DNA of 64,000 nt. It comes from Stereum hirsutum FP-91666 SS1 (taxonomy: Eukaryota > Basidiomycota > Agaricomycetes > Russulales > Stereaceae). The position numbers and the translations under genes are program-made. The stretch is taken from positions 1,610,514-1,674,513 of the forward strand of contig NW_006763132.1 in NCBI RefSeq assembly GCF_000264905.1. Reading direction: 5' to 3'. The notes under the pieces were generated by a model that did no database searches, was not told the DNA's origin, and worked only from the letters and a program-made list of their open reading frames with translations. How positions within the stretch are numbered: the stretch's first letter is position 1; every line of letters begins with the position of its first letter. This document shows, piece after piece, positions 26,839-39,996 of this stretch.

Positions 26839-27453
26839 TATGCCACCAGCAGTTTATCACAAGTATCAATGGCGTATGATTTTGGTTGCAATCACTATAT
26901 AGGATGTAAACACGCTCTTCATTGGGCTTCTAGTAGGTATCAGGTGTTTTCAAGGTGTTTTCAACAAGAAGTTCGCTGCCTAGAAATATTGTTGAAGTAC
27001 TTCACGGTGATGAGAGTACTAGCAATATTTTCTGTCAGACGAATGCATGGGACAGATTATTGTGGCGCGCCCTGTCCAGAGCCATGTGGCCATCTTTGAA
27101 TGTGTCACTTTGTTTGCTCGTGTTAGGATCGGAAGCTCTTGACAACTCGGTCAATTTGAATTGCAACGCCACTTGTTCCTCCATGCGCCACATCAGTCGC
27201 GCTCACCTCCAAGGCATCACGATGCGCAATCGTAGGATGCAATTGGTCCGTTGAGATCATAAAGAAAACACGCTACGAAGAGTTGACGGAAGTGAATATA
27301 TAAGTCAGAGGCTAGATCTTGTTACATTGGATTCTACCGAATGGGAGGCTCATCGGCAGAAAGCAAACAAGTCCAAGGAAAATCCTACGAGCTCCCAAAT
27401 TCAAGCCATCTCAGGCCCACTGCTCCGGCATACTGCCAATGTGTAGCACCCTC
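26839..27453. other. Convergent spacer
   Basis: 615 bases between GH79-B and the DUF6533-like gene, both ending here. I see nothing. Confidence 0.5.
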
Positions 27454-29314
27454 TCAAGGGTCACAATCAGTCTGAGCCTCCAAATCCCGGAACGAGTCAT
27501 TCGCTCCAGGCTCTGACTTTGCGCCGGCAGAAGTGGTCTGGGTATGGGAGTAGTTGTCCATCTAACCATCATAACGAAGTGGAAGGCTTCGATTAAACCC
27601 AAAGGACACTGCTGCAAATTGGAGTGGAAGATAAGACGAACCTGGGTGTGGACTTCCTGTTCCTTGCCAGTGGTGACGTTCGTACGTGTAAACCGTCTTC
27701 GATCGAACACCATTGTGTTCGTGTTATTGGCAGGCCTACGAATTCCAAATTAGAAGAACGGGAAGATATCGTCAAGATCCAGTCGCGAGCGAGGAAAAAC
27801 AAACGTACGTGAACATATCGTTACTTCGTCTGGATTCCCAGGCGTGATTCATTAGGCGACGAACGGCGCGACAGGAGGCGATCTATTGCAGAACATCAGG
27901 TTGGGCAAGTGTGCCGACGTCTAACGTCTCGTGTGGGGTACTCACCGTACATATCTAAAGTCGACGAAGGGGTAATATTTGTCAGTATTCAAAGAAAACG
28001 TTGATTGAGCAGCAATAAATGCATTGCGATGCGACAAGAAGCAACGTACTACGACGGCAGGTACATCAGCAATCACGGCCATCACAGCATTGAGATTGAG
28101 CATCATGAAAATCTACAGTAGGACGTCTATCGTCAGTATGCGCCACACCTGATCTCGAACTGAAAACTGATACACACAACAGCGATCATATTCGAGGTGA
28201 ACCTGTTCATGACGAGCGGTCAGTCGTCCGCTTACGAAGATAACGATATCAGAACAAAATGGAGAAACAAACGTGATAATGAAATAAACCAGCCCATCCG
28301 CCAATAACAACTTCATAAGCGGCGACCTCTCCTTCCCGAAGCCAAGCCGATACAGGGTCAACAACAACACGATCATGTCGAGTGACATGCCATAGATATA
28401 GATCGTGCGCAGGATGGTCTGCTGTGAGCTGACGATCGTACATCCAGACGCAGGAACCCAGATGTCTCGCACGCCGATGATGCCACGGAGGAGCACGCCG
28501 GCGAAGCCTATGAGAGCGAGGGTGAGCGGAATGACGATATGACGAGCTCTCCCCCAGATGGCCATCCTAGGTAGATTGGAAGGACAAAGGTGGTTCAGTG
28601 AATGGACTTCGTTAGAGGAGAACAATACCGTGACATACGTGCGAACAGAAAGGTTGATGGCAGACATGGCTATGGCAATGTTCCCGAATAACTGGGCAGA
28701 ACCCGTCAGACCGTGTTGGTCGGAAGGACGGGCAATACATCGATGCTTCGTACCTGGCTAAAGATAAAGAGACCCTGGCAGTTGATCTCTCTGAATGTAT
28801 GGAGTGAGTTTGAATGGCAACATAACAAGGCCCGAGCCAGCAAATGCTCACGAAGTGACGTTCAACCCAATCACGCTACGTGCACGCTCTCGATCAGCAC
28901 AAAGTCTTCCAACGAGCAGAAAAAAGGATACAAACACTCCAATGAGGGCTAGCAACATCGAGTAACGGCCAATGAAATAGAATGCCTAGCGCGCTTGTTG
29001 AGTCTCCGCCAAAGCTCCGACGTCATGACAATGCGACACTCACCATGGGCCACAAGAATTTCCTTCGCCGCAGTATAAACTGAAGGTCAAAGTCCAACGA
29101 CAAACCGACCTCCCAGCTGTACATCGACATGAGCGAGTAACCCCAAGGCAGACACAAATCAGGCTACCAACATATAGAGTCCAAGCAGAACATGCAAGAG
29201 GTTCTTGAATGCAGCTGCCAGTCACGGTCAGCCCCCTCACCCAAATCAAACTTTATGACGAACTCACTCACCAGCATCTCGCACAAGTTCAGCCTCAGAA
29301 TTCCAGTCGACCAT
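27454..29314 (-). CDS. DUF6533-like seven-TM membrane protein, basidiomycete-specific
   Basis: About 350 aa assembled from many small exons. It starts MVDWNSEAELVRDAAAF then NLLHVLLGLYIWEVGLSLDF, reached through a 55 nt intron with donor GTTGGT. Further blocks are FYFIGRYSMLLALIG, EINCQGLFIFSQ, LFGNIAIAMSAINLSVRT, MAIWGRARHIVIPLTLAL, WVPASGC, LADGLVYFIITF, FMMLNLNAVMAVIADVPAVV and IASCRAVRRL. The tail is hydrophilic and ends LEAQTDCDP. The LNAVM, ADVPA and RAVRRL series is the signature of a large mushroom family of about seven TM helices with no known function. Intron positions were chosen to keep these blocks in frame; several donors are weak, so details may shift. Confidence 0.75.
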
Positions 29315-30220
29315 GTCTGTAAGGCAGAGAGGCGAGGGTGTTGACGTGCATGAGAAGAGGTGGGGTGGGGCGTACGCAAGACTTTAATAAGGAGCTCAGT
29401 GCCATGGCGAGAGGATCTGATGCGGGAGTCCCTGTGGCTCAATACGTGCAATTCAGAAGGAAGACCCAGAAATGAAGTGAAGTACAGCTCTCCGGCCGCC
29501 CTAAAGACAGAGTGCGGAGTGCCTTTTGCATTGTGATGGTCTTCCACCAGAGAATATAGACGGATATGTCCTCAGTCTTTCCGTATCGAGGTCAGAGCGC
29601 TCATAAGAAGGCATGGGAGGCGTCAGCATACGTCGAGGTCTCCCTCTTGGGTCGAATCCAGACCCACGAACGCTCTTGTCACGGTGAACAACGGCGATAT
29701 GCTCAATACTTCGACTGACAAACATGCTGGAATCTGCGCAGGTTTCCGGTTAGCAGTGACAGGAAAGGTCAAAGTAGGCGATAGTAGAATCTCACAGAGC
29801 AAGCGAAGAGGGAAATACAACCGTAACAGGTCGTAAGTCTTGATCAAAGGGCCGGCAAGTCTAAGTACAGTGATCGGTTGGCAGCTTCAGTCCGAGCATA
29901 TGTCAATCGTCGACTCTTCTCTTTTGCTGGATGCGATGCTATCTTACGCCACCTTCAGTCCGTAGTCCTCATGCACCGACCCTGAGGGTAAATGCGCCTG
30001 GCGCCACTGGTGACGGCCGAGTCCAGTCACCCACAACCGTATGCTTCAATACGAGGCTGAGCTTGACGACGGGTGACTTCCTCCGTCAAAAGGCGTCGAC
30101 AAGCGGCCCCGGTACAAGCCCTTTGGGAATTACATTCTTCTCGTAGTTGGTCTTCATGTCTATCAGCACCGTCTAACCACGTATAACTCGGTTACCCCAC
30201 ACCCAGAGGTCACGACAGCC
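29315..30220. other. Spacer, DUF6533-like 5' flank and NAPRT 3' flank
   Basis: About 900 bases. The open frames do not look coding; I see nothing supported. Confidence 0.45.
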
Positions 30221-32215
30221 CTACTTCGGCAGGCCGAAAATATCCTTCACCATGAGGACCGTCTCCTTATCCCCGGTATTCTGCACGCAGAGAGATCAGC
30301 GACCATGACGGAGACCCCCATCTGTAAAGAGCGAGTACAGGAAAAGCGAGCCAGAGGAGGGAGAACGCACCTTCATGAGATCATCGCTGATCTTCACGCA
30401 TGGCTTGCCTTCGATGGAGGCAAGTTTGATGACCATATTCAGAGCCTTTGACTTCTCCTTTCCTCCTGTCGAAGCCTTCGCAAAGTCGTTCGTAAGGAAC
30501 GTTCCAATTCCGAACGAAGCTAATGCATAGCACCGGCCACACAAAATGACGTTAGTATCAGTACAAGGCTCGAATGCGGTTCTGTCCTGCAAAAGGAGCT
30601 GGAAAGACATAGACAGCTCAGACAAACTCACGCATGAACCCGACTTCATCACATTGTTTTTTCAACTTCAATGCTTTTTCCAGATCTAACGCGTCCGAGT
30701 AGATGATCGTCTTTTCGCTGACATCGATTCCCATACTCGTGTAGACCTCCTTCGCGGCCGGTGCAAAAGCGAAAGGATCTCCGGAATCTTGACGCAGGCC
30801 CTTCCAGTGCCTCGCACGGTCAACATTTCCTTTAAAGTCCTAAATGGGCCAGTCAAGATATGAGCTTGGAGAAAAGGGGGCCGAGCAGCCGCCACACGGG
30901 CGGTATTGTGGTGGAAGGCTGAATCACGTACTTGGAAGAATGCTTTTGTGGAGAAGGTATCCGTGAGGGCGAGGAGGAGAGCATTGGGGTAGACAGACTC
31001 CCAGAGTTCCATGGCCAAAGCATTGGCATGTTCATAGCCTTTCATGGCACCGACCTGGTAGACAGTTATCAGACGCTTTTCATGCTTGTGCAGCTATACA
31101 GAAACGAGACATACGCCCATAAACCATTCACTGTGGAAGCCGATAGGGTATTTGTTTAGAACATGGAGTACGATGACGAAGAGTAGATCACGCACTGTGC
31201 GATGGTTCCCATCGGGCTCGTATTATGCTTCATGGCTAGATATACCTAGCAAAGATGGAGATCATATTAGGTAGCGGATTGATCGAAGACATGCTAGACA
31301 TACATTGCTGGTCCCGGACGCTTTGCCCTTCGCATTTGGCAGATCGCGCTCAGCCCGTAGAATTTCCTCGACCACAAGGTTCTGGACATCGAACGATCTC
31401 CGTCTTCTCGTCCCAAACTCGCTGAACACACACCCAGCTTCAAGCAACCGCTTGGCCTTGTCGTATGCCAACTCTGCACCGCGCCACAACAATCACCATC
31501 AGCGTCTAAGTCGGCACATCGGAGATTTCAAGTACAAGCTCCAGTGGAATACGCAGAAAAGAAACATACCGCGTTGTCCGTCCAGGTTCCAGTCCGTATC
31601 GACAGTCGTGAAGTAAATCTCGCTCAGCGTGGACATGAGCGGCACCTCCCAAAATATCGCCTCGATCCACGGACCGACAGCTTCGATGTCTATATTACCA
31701 TACTCTTCATCCCCCTCAGTCCTCTCCACTATGAACTTAATGTGCACCTGGGACGGGTCGAACCGGTAGTTGGAGAGGTATTCGAGGTACTCTTCGGAGA
31801 AATAGGGGCAAGTCTTCCTCAGCCAATCCCGCTCTTCTTGCGTCAGGACCAGCCGGTCAAAGTCTTTCATGGAAAATACGAACATGTCCGCAACATTGCC
31901 GCAAATGACATAGGAACAAATAATGTATGATCAATTTAGTGAAGAATGAGATACACGGAGAAAAGGAACTCACGGGCCACGGATCGTGCGAATTCATCGG
32001 CACAGGTTCGGGAAAAAGGAACGTCTTTGGAACGATGGGTGAAGCGGTAAGTCGATTGGGTGTTCGGGAAATGCTTCATCACAGCATATTGCATGGTCAA
32101 CTGTCGAATGCAGACAGTCCATGTCAAGCTCAATCCAGGCCACCAAGAAATAGGAAGTTGTGACCTTATAGAGATCCGTATCGAGAATCGAGCGGGGAAG
32201 AATTACGGCCGACAT
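30221..32215 (-). CDS. NPT1: Nicotinate phosphoribosyltransferase
   Basis: First step of the Preiss-Handler NAD salvage route: nicotinate plus PRPP to nicotinate mononucleotide. The protein of about 440 aa begins MSAVILPRSILDTDLYK, spliced to LTMQYAVMKHFPNTQ, the invariant N-terminal block. Then come TYRFTHRSKDVPFSR, YRFDPSQVHI, STLSEIYF, FSEFGTRRRRSFDVQ (active-site region), MKHNTSPIGTIAHEWFMG (near 31.2-31.1 kb), GLRQDSGDP and KTIIYSDALD (phosphate-binding region), FGIGTFLTND and VMVKDIFGLPK at the end. Length and order match fungal enzymes. Separated by 876 bases from divergent RRP41. Confidence 0.94.
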
Positions 32216-33091
32216 AGTTTCCGAGTCCCAAGAAAAGACAGAGAGAGCACAGAGGGTATTATGGGGACAGGTTTGACGCTCGAGATGGGGGAAAGCAAGA
32301 GGGACGATAAGCCGAGAGCCATCGCAGTCAATGTTACCTTGCTTGCAAGGTCTCTCCCACCCCGGTAATTGTGGCTGAGCGACTTTTTCGCACACAAAGC
32401 CAAACAGTTTGCGTAAGCTTTTCTCACATTTCTGTGGCACCCCTCACTCAATGCAATCGCGTACTTGATTACCATCATCAGGACGGAGCAATTTCGATTT
32501 GCCCTGGATATACAGTTTTTGTACATGCCCAGCATGTTTCGCGAAAGTATGCTCGATATCTGCGCAACGCGCTCAGGCCTGAAGGGCTATCGACGCCACA
32601 ATGAATCAAGCCGATGCTTCTCCTGAGGCCTACGTACGCTTCGAGGCGCTGCTGCGGTCAGCGAAGCAAGAAACCTGACATCCTAGTGGCCATCGGAACG
32701 TGGATGTATTGTGCAGATTTAAAGGCTGCCTCTAATACGAGTTGAATACGAGTTTGCGAGCCAAGAAGAACCATCTGTGGCGCGACTCTTGCGTGACCAT
32801 CCAGAAGTAATTTCCGGTACTGAATACTCTGCAGTATCGCTAACAAAGTTGCTACTGCAAATAAAGTGCACAGAAATATTGAGCATTGGTAGATATGCCA
32901 TTGTTAGAAGAGGTCTCTCAAGCAAGGTCAGTGCCACAGCATGTGGAGCTTCCCTAGTCATGTACGACTATTTATTTCTATCTTGAACCCAGTCATCCAT
33001 CAGCAAGCACCGCAGTCCGTATCGCGCTCACGCCCGCCCCCATTTCGGTCTTTGCCATCTGCTTTGGGCCACCTTACAATAATCTTCCACG
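32216..33091. other. Divergent spacer NAPRT / RRP41
   Basis: About 880 bases. No TATA box, gene or repeat seen. Confidence 0.45.
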
Positions 33092-34055
33092 ATGGTATGG
33101 CACCCCTTCCTTTCTATTCGTTTCTTTCGCCACTAATCTTCAAACCCTATCTAGAGCTCGCGCATTGAAATCCTGAACGATGGTGGCTTTCGTTCTGACG
33201 GTCGGAAACAATACGAGCTCAGAGAGATGACTTTTGACATGACCGACCAGGCGGGCGCAGATGGCTCAGCTATGGTTGCACACGGCCTTACACAGGTCCT
33301 CGTCTCCGTCTTTGGGCCCCGAGAGGCAAAAATGCGATCGCAAACGATGCACGATCGCGCCAACATAAATGTCGAAGTCAGTATCGCACCATTCAGCACC
33401 GGTGAGCGGAGAAAGAGGAACAGGGGAGACAAGTGAGTTTCCATACCATTCGTGCGTCCGTCAGTGTCTGTGTTTCGCTTGTGTCGTATCTCGACTATAT
33501 ACCATTTCGCAGTCGTACGTATGATATTCGCCGTAGCCCATTCATTGACTTTTATATAGACGCATACTCGAAATTGGAGCAATGATCAAATCGACATTCG
33601 AACCCGTCATCCAAACCTCCCTCTACCCTCGCTCACAAATCGACATCTTCGTACACATACTCCAACAAGACGGCGGGGCCCTGCAGGCCTGTATAAACGC
33701 CACGACCCTCGCGCTTTCCAACGCAGGCGTTCCATTACTCGATTTTGTCTGCGCTGTTACCGGTGGCGTTCACATCACCTCGCCACTCCTGGACCTTACG
33801 ACTCTCGAGGAGAACGATGTGCCGCATGTGACGGTCGCTGTCATGCCACGGACGGGGAAGGTGACGCTTGTGAGCATGGAGACTAGGTTGCATGTGGATA
33901 GATTTGAGGAGGTTTTCAGGGTGGCGTGTGAAGCTGGAAAAATATTGCATGGTGAGATGAGGAGGGTAGTAAGAGGAAGGACAACGAAGCTCGTCGATGC
34001 CATGGGGGCAACTCTCAAAACTTCCACCGTACCAGATGATGCAATGGAGGAATAA
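33092..34055 (+). CDS. SKI6: Exosome core subunit RRP41 (SKI6)
   Basis: RNase PH-like subunit of the nuclear and cytoplasmic RNA exosome ring. The first coding exon is the ATG alone (33092-33094), then a 60 nt intron. Exon 2 begins SSRIEILNDGGFRSDGRK, and the SDGR motif is diagnostic. Later blocks: ADGSAMVAHGLTQVLVSVFGP, FSTGERRKRNRGDK, SLYPRSQIDIFVHILQQDGG and LDFVCAVTGG. Total about 257 aa. As in other eukaryotic RRP41 proteins, this ring subunit is expected to be structural rather than phosphorolytic. It is convergent with TRM8, with 132 bases between stop codons. Confidence 0.94.
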
Positions 34056-34187
34056 ACTGTTAGCTATCTCTTGATGAAGGACTAGGCACGCGTGGTACGC
34101 AGAATCACGCGAAAGGCATGGCGGAGTCAACTACTTAATCGCTACAATCTTCGGTCGAATACATGGCGCTACACCACAGAACCCCTG

Positions 34188-35301
<1,114 letters not shown>

Positions 35302-35853
35302 GATTTTAAGAGTAGAAGGACAAGAGATTCTGCTTCAACACAACGAACAACGCAGTGGGGTCTGTCTGGAGGTTCGGATGGCTGCAATTTGGAAGGTGAA
35401 GACAGTTGAATAGTGTCAGTTACGTTCAAGACAGATTCCATTTCTATCGAACAGTATTACGGTGGTGTACTTGCCTGATCCAACACAATATGACAGCAAG
35501 CAGTGGGAGTATGAAGATATGAGCGGTTTCGCGATGAGGTGGCGCGAGCTCGGGTGGCGAAGCAGTCATATTTTGGTCCGGCCGATGCCGTGGTTCTACG
35601 AATTCAAGTGGCGACCACCACATCGTGCATCAAAGCGGCCAGAAGCTCGAAGCTGTCCAAACTTATGCTACTGTCCGTTTGAAGGACCTTGAAATATTGT
35701 GCAGAAGTTACAAAACGACCTTAAAGTATATACCAATAGTGGAACACCCCATCAACGACTGGCGAAAAGGCCCATCCCAATAATATATCTGCATAAATAC
35801 AGCTTTTCTCTCAACCCCATTAGTACTCCCAACCTCTTCCTACGATCCTACAA
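35302..35853. other. Spacer, TRM8 5' flank and thaumatin-like 3' flank
   Basis: About 550 bases with nothing recognisable. Confidence 0.5.
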
Positions 35854-36619
35854 TCAAGGGCAGAAAGTGTGCGTGAAGGTCTGGCCCAAGGCCGAGTTGC
35901 GGTCTGCAGCGTAGTCGGTAGCGTAAGAGTACGCCTGATCGTCGGCGCAAGAGCTCGTCGTACAAGTGACGGTCTGGCCATCGGACGAGGTGAGCTTGGT
36001 GTTGATGTTGATGGAGGAGTCGACGCGGCTCAAGTCCCAGGAGGTGCGTTCGCCACCGTAGGCAGCGCCGAAGTTGGCGTAGCCGTATTCGGAGAGGATG
36101 ACGCCGGAGGTGATGCCCGCGTCAGTGCAGACCAAGCCTAGAGAGAGCGAGAGGAATTCAATTTTGAGCACGGTGTTAGCCTAGAGTGTTAGATAGTTGA
36201 CGTACCACCGTTGCAGCCACCAGTAGCACAACCAGTGCCGTCGGCGGCACAGCCGGTACGACCCCACGCACGGATGCCCTACAAGCGTTGTTGATTGAGT
36301 ATGAGAGGTCGATACCAACCCAGGGTAGGTAAACACTTACGAGCTCAGTGTCGCCAATGGTGTAACTGACAGAGCCACCAGCAGCGAGGGAAGTACCGTA
36401 TGCAACGGAAGTGTCCGGTGCGCCGTTGGGGGCTTTGCCGACGGCGGGCCATACAGCTGAGCGTGGACGAGATCGTCAGCATGATTCGCAAGATATTCGG
36501 GGAACGACGAAGGAAGGTAACTCACTGTAGCCGCAGTTGTTCTGGAAATGGATGACGAAGGCGTTGGCGGTAGACGCAGCAGCGATGAGGACAGCGAGAG
36601 TAGCAGCGATGGACTTCAT
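35854..36619 (-). CDS. Small secreted thaumatin-like protein
   Basis: About 205 aa with a signal peptide MKSIAATLAVLIAAASTANA. Mature part: FVIHFQNNCGYS, AVWPAVGKAPNG, IRAWGRTGCAADGTGCATGG, SEYGYANFG, RTSWDLSRVDSSININ, then a Cys-rich end closing with FTHTFCP. NNCGY, RTGC and SWDLSRVD are typical of the short (S-type) fungal thaumatin-like proteins, which lack part of domain II of the plant forms. Family members can act on beta-glucans during wall remodelling. The gene has a clear TATA box, in line with inducible high expression. Confidence 0.88.
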
Positions 36620-36718
36620 GATGACGATGAGAGATGGATGGGTGAAAAGTAAGTGTGGTGGTGTAGGAATATCAGCCGATGACGGTTGTTGAGGATACGA
36701 GGGTAATACTCCCTCCCC

Positions 36719-36724
36719 TTTATA
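36719..36724 (-). promoter_or_regulatory. TATA box of the thaumatin-like gene
   Basis: TATAAA on the minus strand, 100 nt before the start codon at 36619. Confidence 0.5.
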
Positions 36725-38339
36725 CTGGTGGTATGGCTGTGCGTCTACTGAATATGATGGACATTAGTGCAGCAAGCACATGGGGAGTCCAAACGCATCT
36801 GAGACGTATACATCGACGTGACGTATCGACATGCGGGGCATTCTACTCAGTAAATACCGAGTCGCATGGCCGGAGGGTAGTGCACAAAAGCGGAGAAGCA
36901 AAATTCGTAGGCAAAGTCTCAATCGGGGACCCAGCTCCGTGAAGTGAGCGACTCGATCTTTGTGCCCAGCGCATCCATTCGTGCACCGACTGACTGGCAG
37001 TGTACTGACCACAGAAGCGATCCTTATTCTCAATGATGAATGGGGGTTATTCGTATAAGACACATGCAACGATATTTGGAGAAAGATGGTGGTGACCCAG
37101 CGCGCAGTAGCACGAGGACTTGTCAATGACCTGGCAAACATTGATTCTTTAGCGGCACCGTCTAGTTCTTCGAGTTGATCGGCGCTAATTAAGCAATTTC
37201 CATGGCTCCTGAAGGTAGTCAAAGATGCGCAATAGACCAGAGAGAAACTGCCAGCAAAAATCGGGGCTACGTAGACTGTATTGATGCGGTCGAGACGCAT
37301 CAGATATTTAGCACCATGATCATCATCGTTCGATACAAGCGACTCACCTTTCGGTTTTGCCGCGCTTGATCCTGAGCAGACCGTATGATGCTGAGGTGGG
37401 AGACAATGTAGATTTGATGGACGAAACGGCGCGCCAGTGCGCCATACGCTAAGAGTGTTTACCCATGTGGAGATTTGATCTGAGGGATTGAGCGCTGAGC
37501 AGGTGTAAATGTTCGATATAAGTATTCCTGTTTCTGTATACTACAAAGTGGACTATGATCAAGATGTGTCCTGCGTCAATATGTGCTCTGGACAGGAGAG
37601 GGCTTTGAGGAATGACTCGGTAAGTTATGCGTACGTCAAGCAAGTTGAACCAGAGCAAACAGCCCCAAACAACGCCACACCGGGGACACGATGTATCGAA
37701 GCCGCGAGACGGTACTTCCTATGACCTTAAAAAAAAGAGACGGTACCTCCATCAAGTCCAGTAGACGCTCCCAATAATGGCCGCCACCCAACTGGGCTAG
37801 AGCGCTTTTCGCTCAACTTCATTCACACTCCGTTTCAAGGGGAGAATGGATTGACGAGTGTGGCCCATCAAGCGCCGTCCGCGGCGTGAGTCGTTGGAGG
37901 GCCGTCGCTTTTGGCCATCCGGTCAACGTTGTGAGAGTAACGCTCCGGCACTCTGAGTCAAAAATATAGGCCTTAGGTGAAGGTTCGCCGACAAGATGAT
38001 GTGGCTGAACTGCTCGAGACGCGCTGGCCGCCGGCGTATTAGTGGGCAGTGTCGAAACCGGTGGACATGATCCTTTTAGTAGTATTAAGAGGGGGAAAAA
38101 GAAAGGTGAGTAATGACTAAAGAGGGGCTAAAGTTTTAGCACTATGTTTGATAGTAGAGGATGACTGGTAGATACAAAGGTGTTGAAGGAGAGGTCCCGA
38201 AGAGGAGCGATTGCTTTCAAGTGGCGTTCACAAATAGCACCAAATAAGCCGTGCGCATTGCCGAGTGGCATGGCAGTGCGACCTCACTGGTGTCTTTCTA
38301 CGCCAACTTCCACATTCACCGTACCGGCCGACATCTACC
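36725..38339. other. Gene-free stretch of 1.6 kb
   Basis: I see no gene, RNA or element. A short direct repeat GAGACGGTACYTCC occurs near 37.71 and 37.74 kb around an A-rich run. Confidence 0.45.
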
Positions 38340-39454
38340 ATGTCAACAGAAGCATCTTCATCCTCAAGTACACCGAAACCAGAGGTCTCCATCTCTGACG
38401 CAGAGCTCGAGAAACTGCTCAACCGGGAAGCCTCCGCCTTCCAGCGAGAACTAGAAGTTGAGCGTATATTGGTAGCGTTCAAGCTGAAGTACGTCTCCTA
38501 TCTCTCTCTGCCGGCACAATTCCTCTTCTACGTATGCAGATAGCAGAGGGTGTAAACTGATAAACTGACGGTATTCGCAGTCCGTATGATATCTTAGATT
38601 TGACCGAGACCGCCAGACCGGAGGACGTGAAGAGGAAATACCGACAGCTCTCCCTCTGTGAGCCTCCATGACCATACACCACCTGGTCCTTTCGCCTCAA
38701 CGGTGCTTCAGAGCACAAGTGAACGAGCGTATGAGCTGATCGAATACTTTCATTGGGTACGTTGTTCCGTATACAGTCATCCATCCTGACAAGACCCCCC
38801 ACGCTCGTGCACCAGAAGCTTTTGACATCCTCAAGAAGGTCAGTCCTGTATCCTTGTGTCTATACATCTCCGCGGCACCTTATTTTTTTAATGTGCTGTG
38901 TTGCCCTTAGGCGGAATCAGAACTGAGTGATCCGGCGAAACGAGAAGAGCTCGACGCCACAATCAGCCAAGCCCGTATTCAACTCCTGAAGTCCCTCTCA
39001 CTTCCTCCCAGCACCACCGACGATGATCCCAAACTCAAAGATCTCAAGCCCCCATATAAGGCCCAACTTAGGGCGAAGTCCAAGGACATGTTGATTGAGG
39101 AGGAACTCAGACGGAGAAAGTACGCATCATCTCACGCTGTCGTGTTCTCGACTGTGTGGCGTCGATACTGACGACTTGGTCGGTGTTCTACAGGGCGATC
39201 AAGATGAACCTTGCCAACGAAGGGTTGGAAGCTAGAAAGAAGGAAGAAGAAGTTGCGACAAGGAAGCGCAAGGCCGAGGACGATAAGAAATGGGAAGGTG
39301 AGCACCGTGATACGCAATACTCGACTCCTCATGGACACTCACCTCCATCCTTTCACGTCCGCTAGAAAACCGAGAACAGCGCGTCGACAGTTGGAGAACG
39401 TTCACCAAAGATTCCAAGAAGAAGAAGAAACAGAAGGTCACCGTACTGGGCTAA
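38340..39454 (+). CDS. DNAJC8 / Spf31-like J-domain protein
   Basis: Starts MSTEASSSSSTPKPEVSIS and has the conserved lead-in LEKLLNREASAFQRE. The J domain reads NPYDILDLTETARPEDVKRKYRQLSLFIHPDKTPH, with HPD produced by an exon junction. Next come APEAFDILKKAESELSD and RREELDATISQARIQ, and a basic coiled-coil tail ending in KDSKKKKKQKVTVLG. The human orthologue DNAJC8 (Spf31) associates with spliceosomes. The charged C-terminus with WEENREQRVDSWRTF is the other family hallmark. About 250 aa. Confidence 0.9.
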
Positions 39455-39996
39455 GCCAAATCTTGTGATACTCTCTCTTTTCAGCTTCTCCATTCCGTTG
39501 TCGTTCACCTGCTTCCTTGTCCTTCCTCCGATCTGGTATATCAAGCTAGATAAGCTGAGCATTCTCAGTGTCAGCGTACGTAGGGTATATGTCTGGGTAC
39601 CTGGACCGCGCGCTGAAGTTACCATCGGAACCAGTATGTTATTCTGTGTACAGGTATTGTCAGGCGTCGTATAAATCTTCATATTACTGCTATATTACAG
39701 TTAAGGTCCCCTAGCATCTTGAACATTTTCACTTGTCTCACTGTCCACGAGCTCGCCCGTCTTGCGATAGTGCCATCATCTTGAGAGTCTATAGGCGGAA
39801 GTTTGCTGCCATATCTCCACGTCCCTCTCAAATATCTTGGCCGGCTACTGTCAGTGGCCTCGAATTCGAGATTGAAGCCTCAAGAGCGACCTAGAGTATC
39901 AGACTGCGAGTCTCTTTGACATCCTGCAACTCGCATGTTCTCAAGAATGATATGTAATAGCAAGAAAGCGCACTGGAGTCCGCGTAAAGTACAAAC
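39455..39996. other. Convergent spacer
   Basis: 540 bases between the J protein and RMI1 3' ends. Nothing seen. Confidence 0.5.
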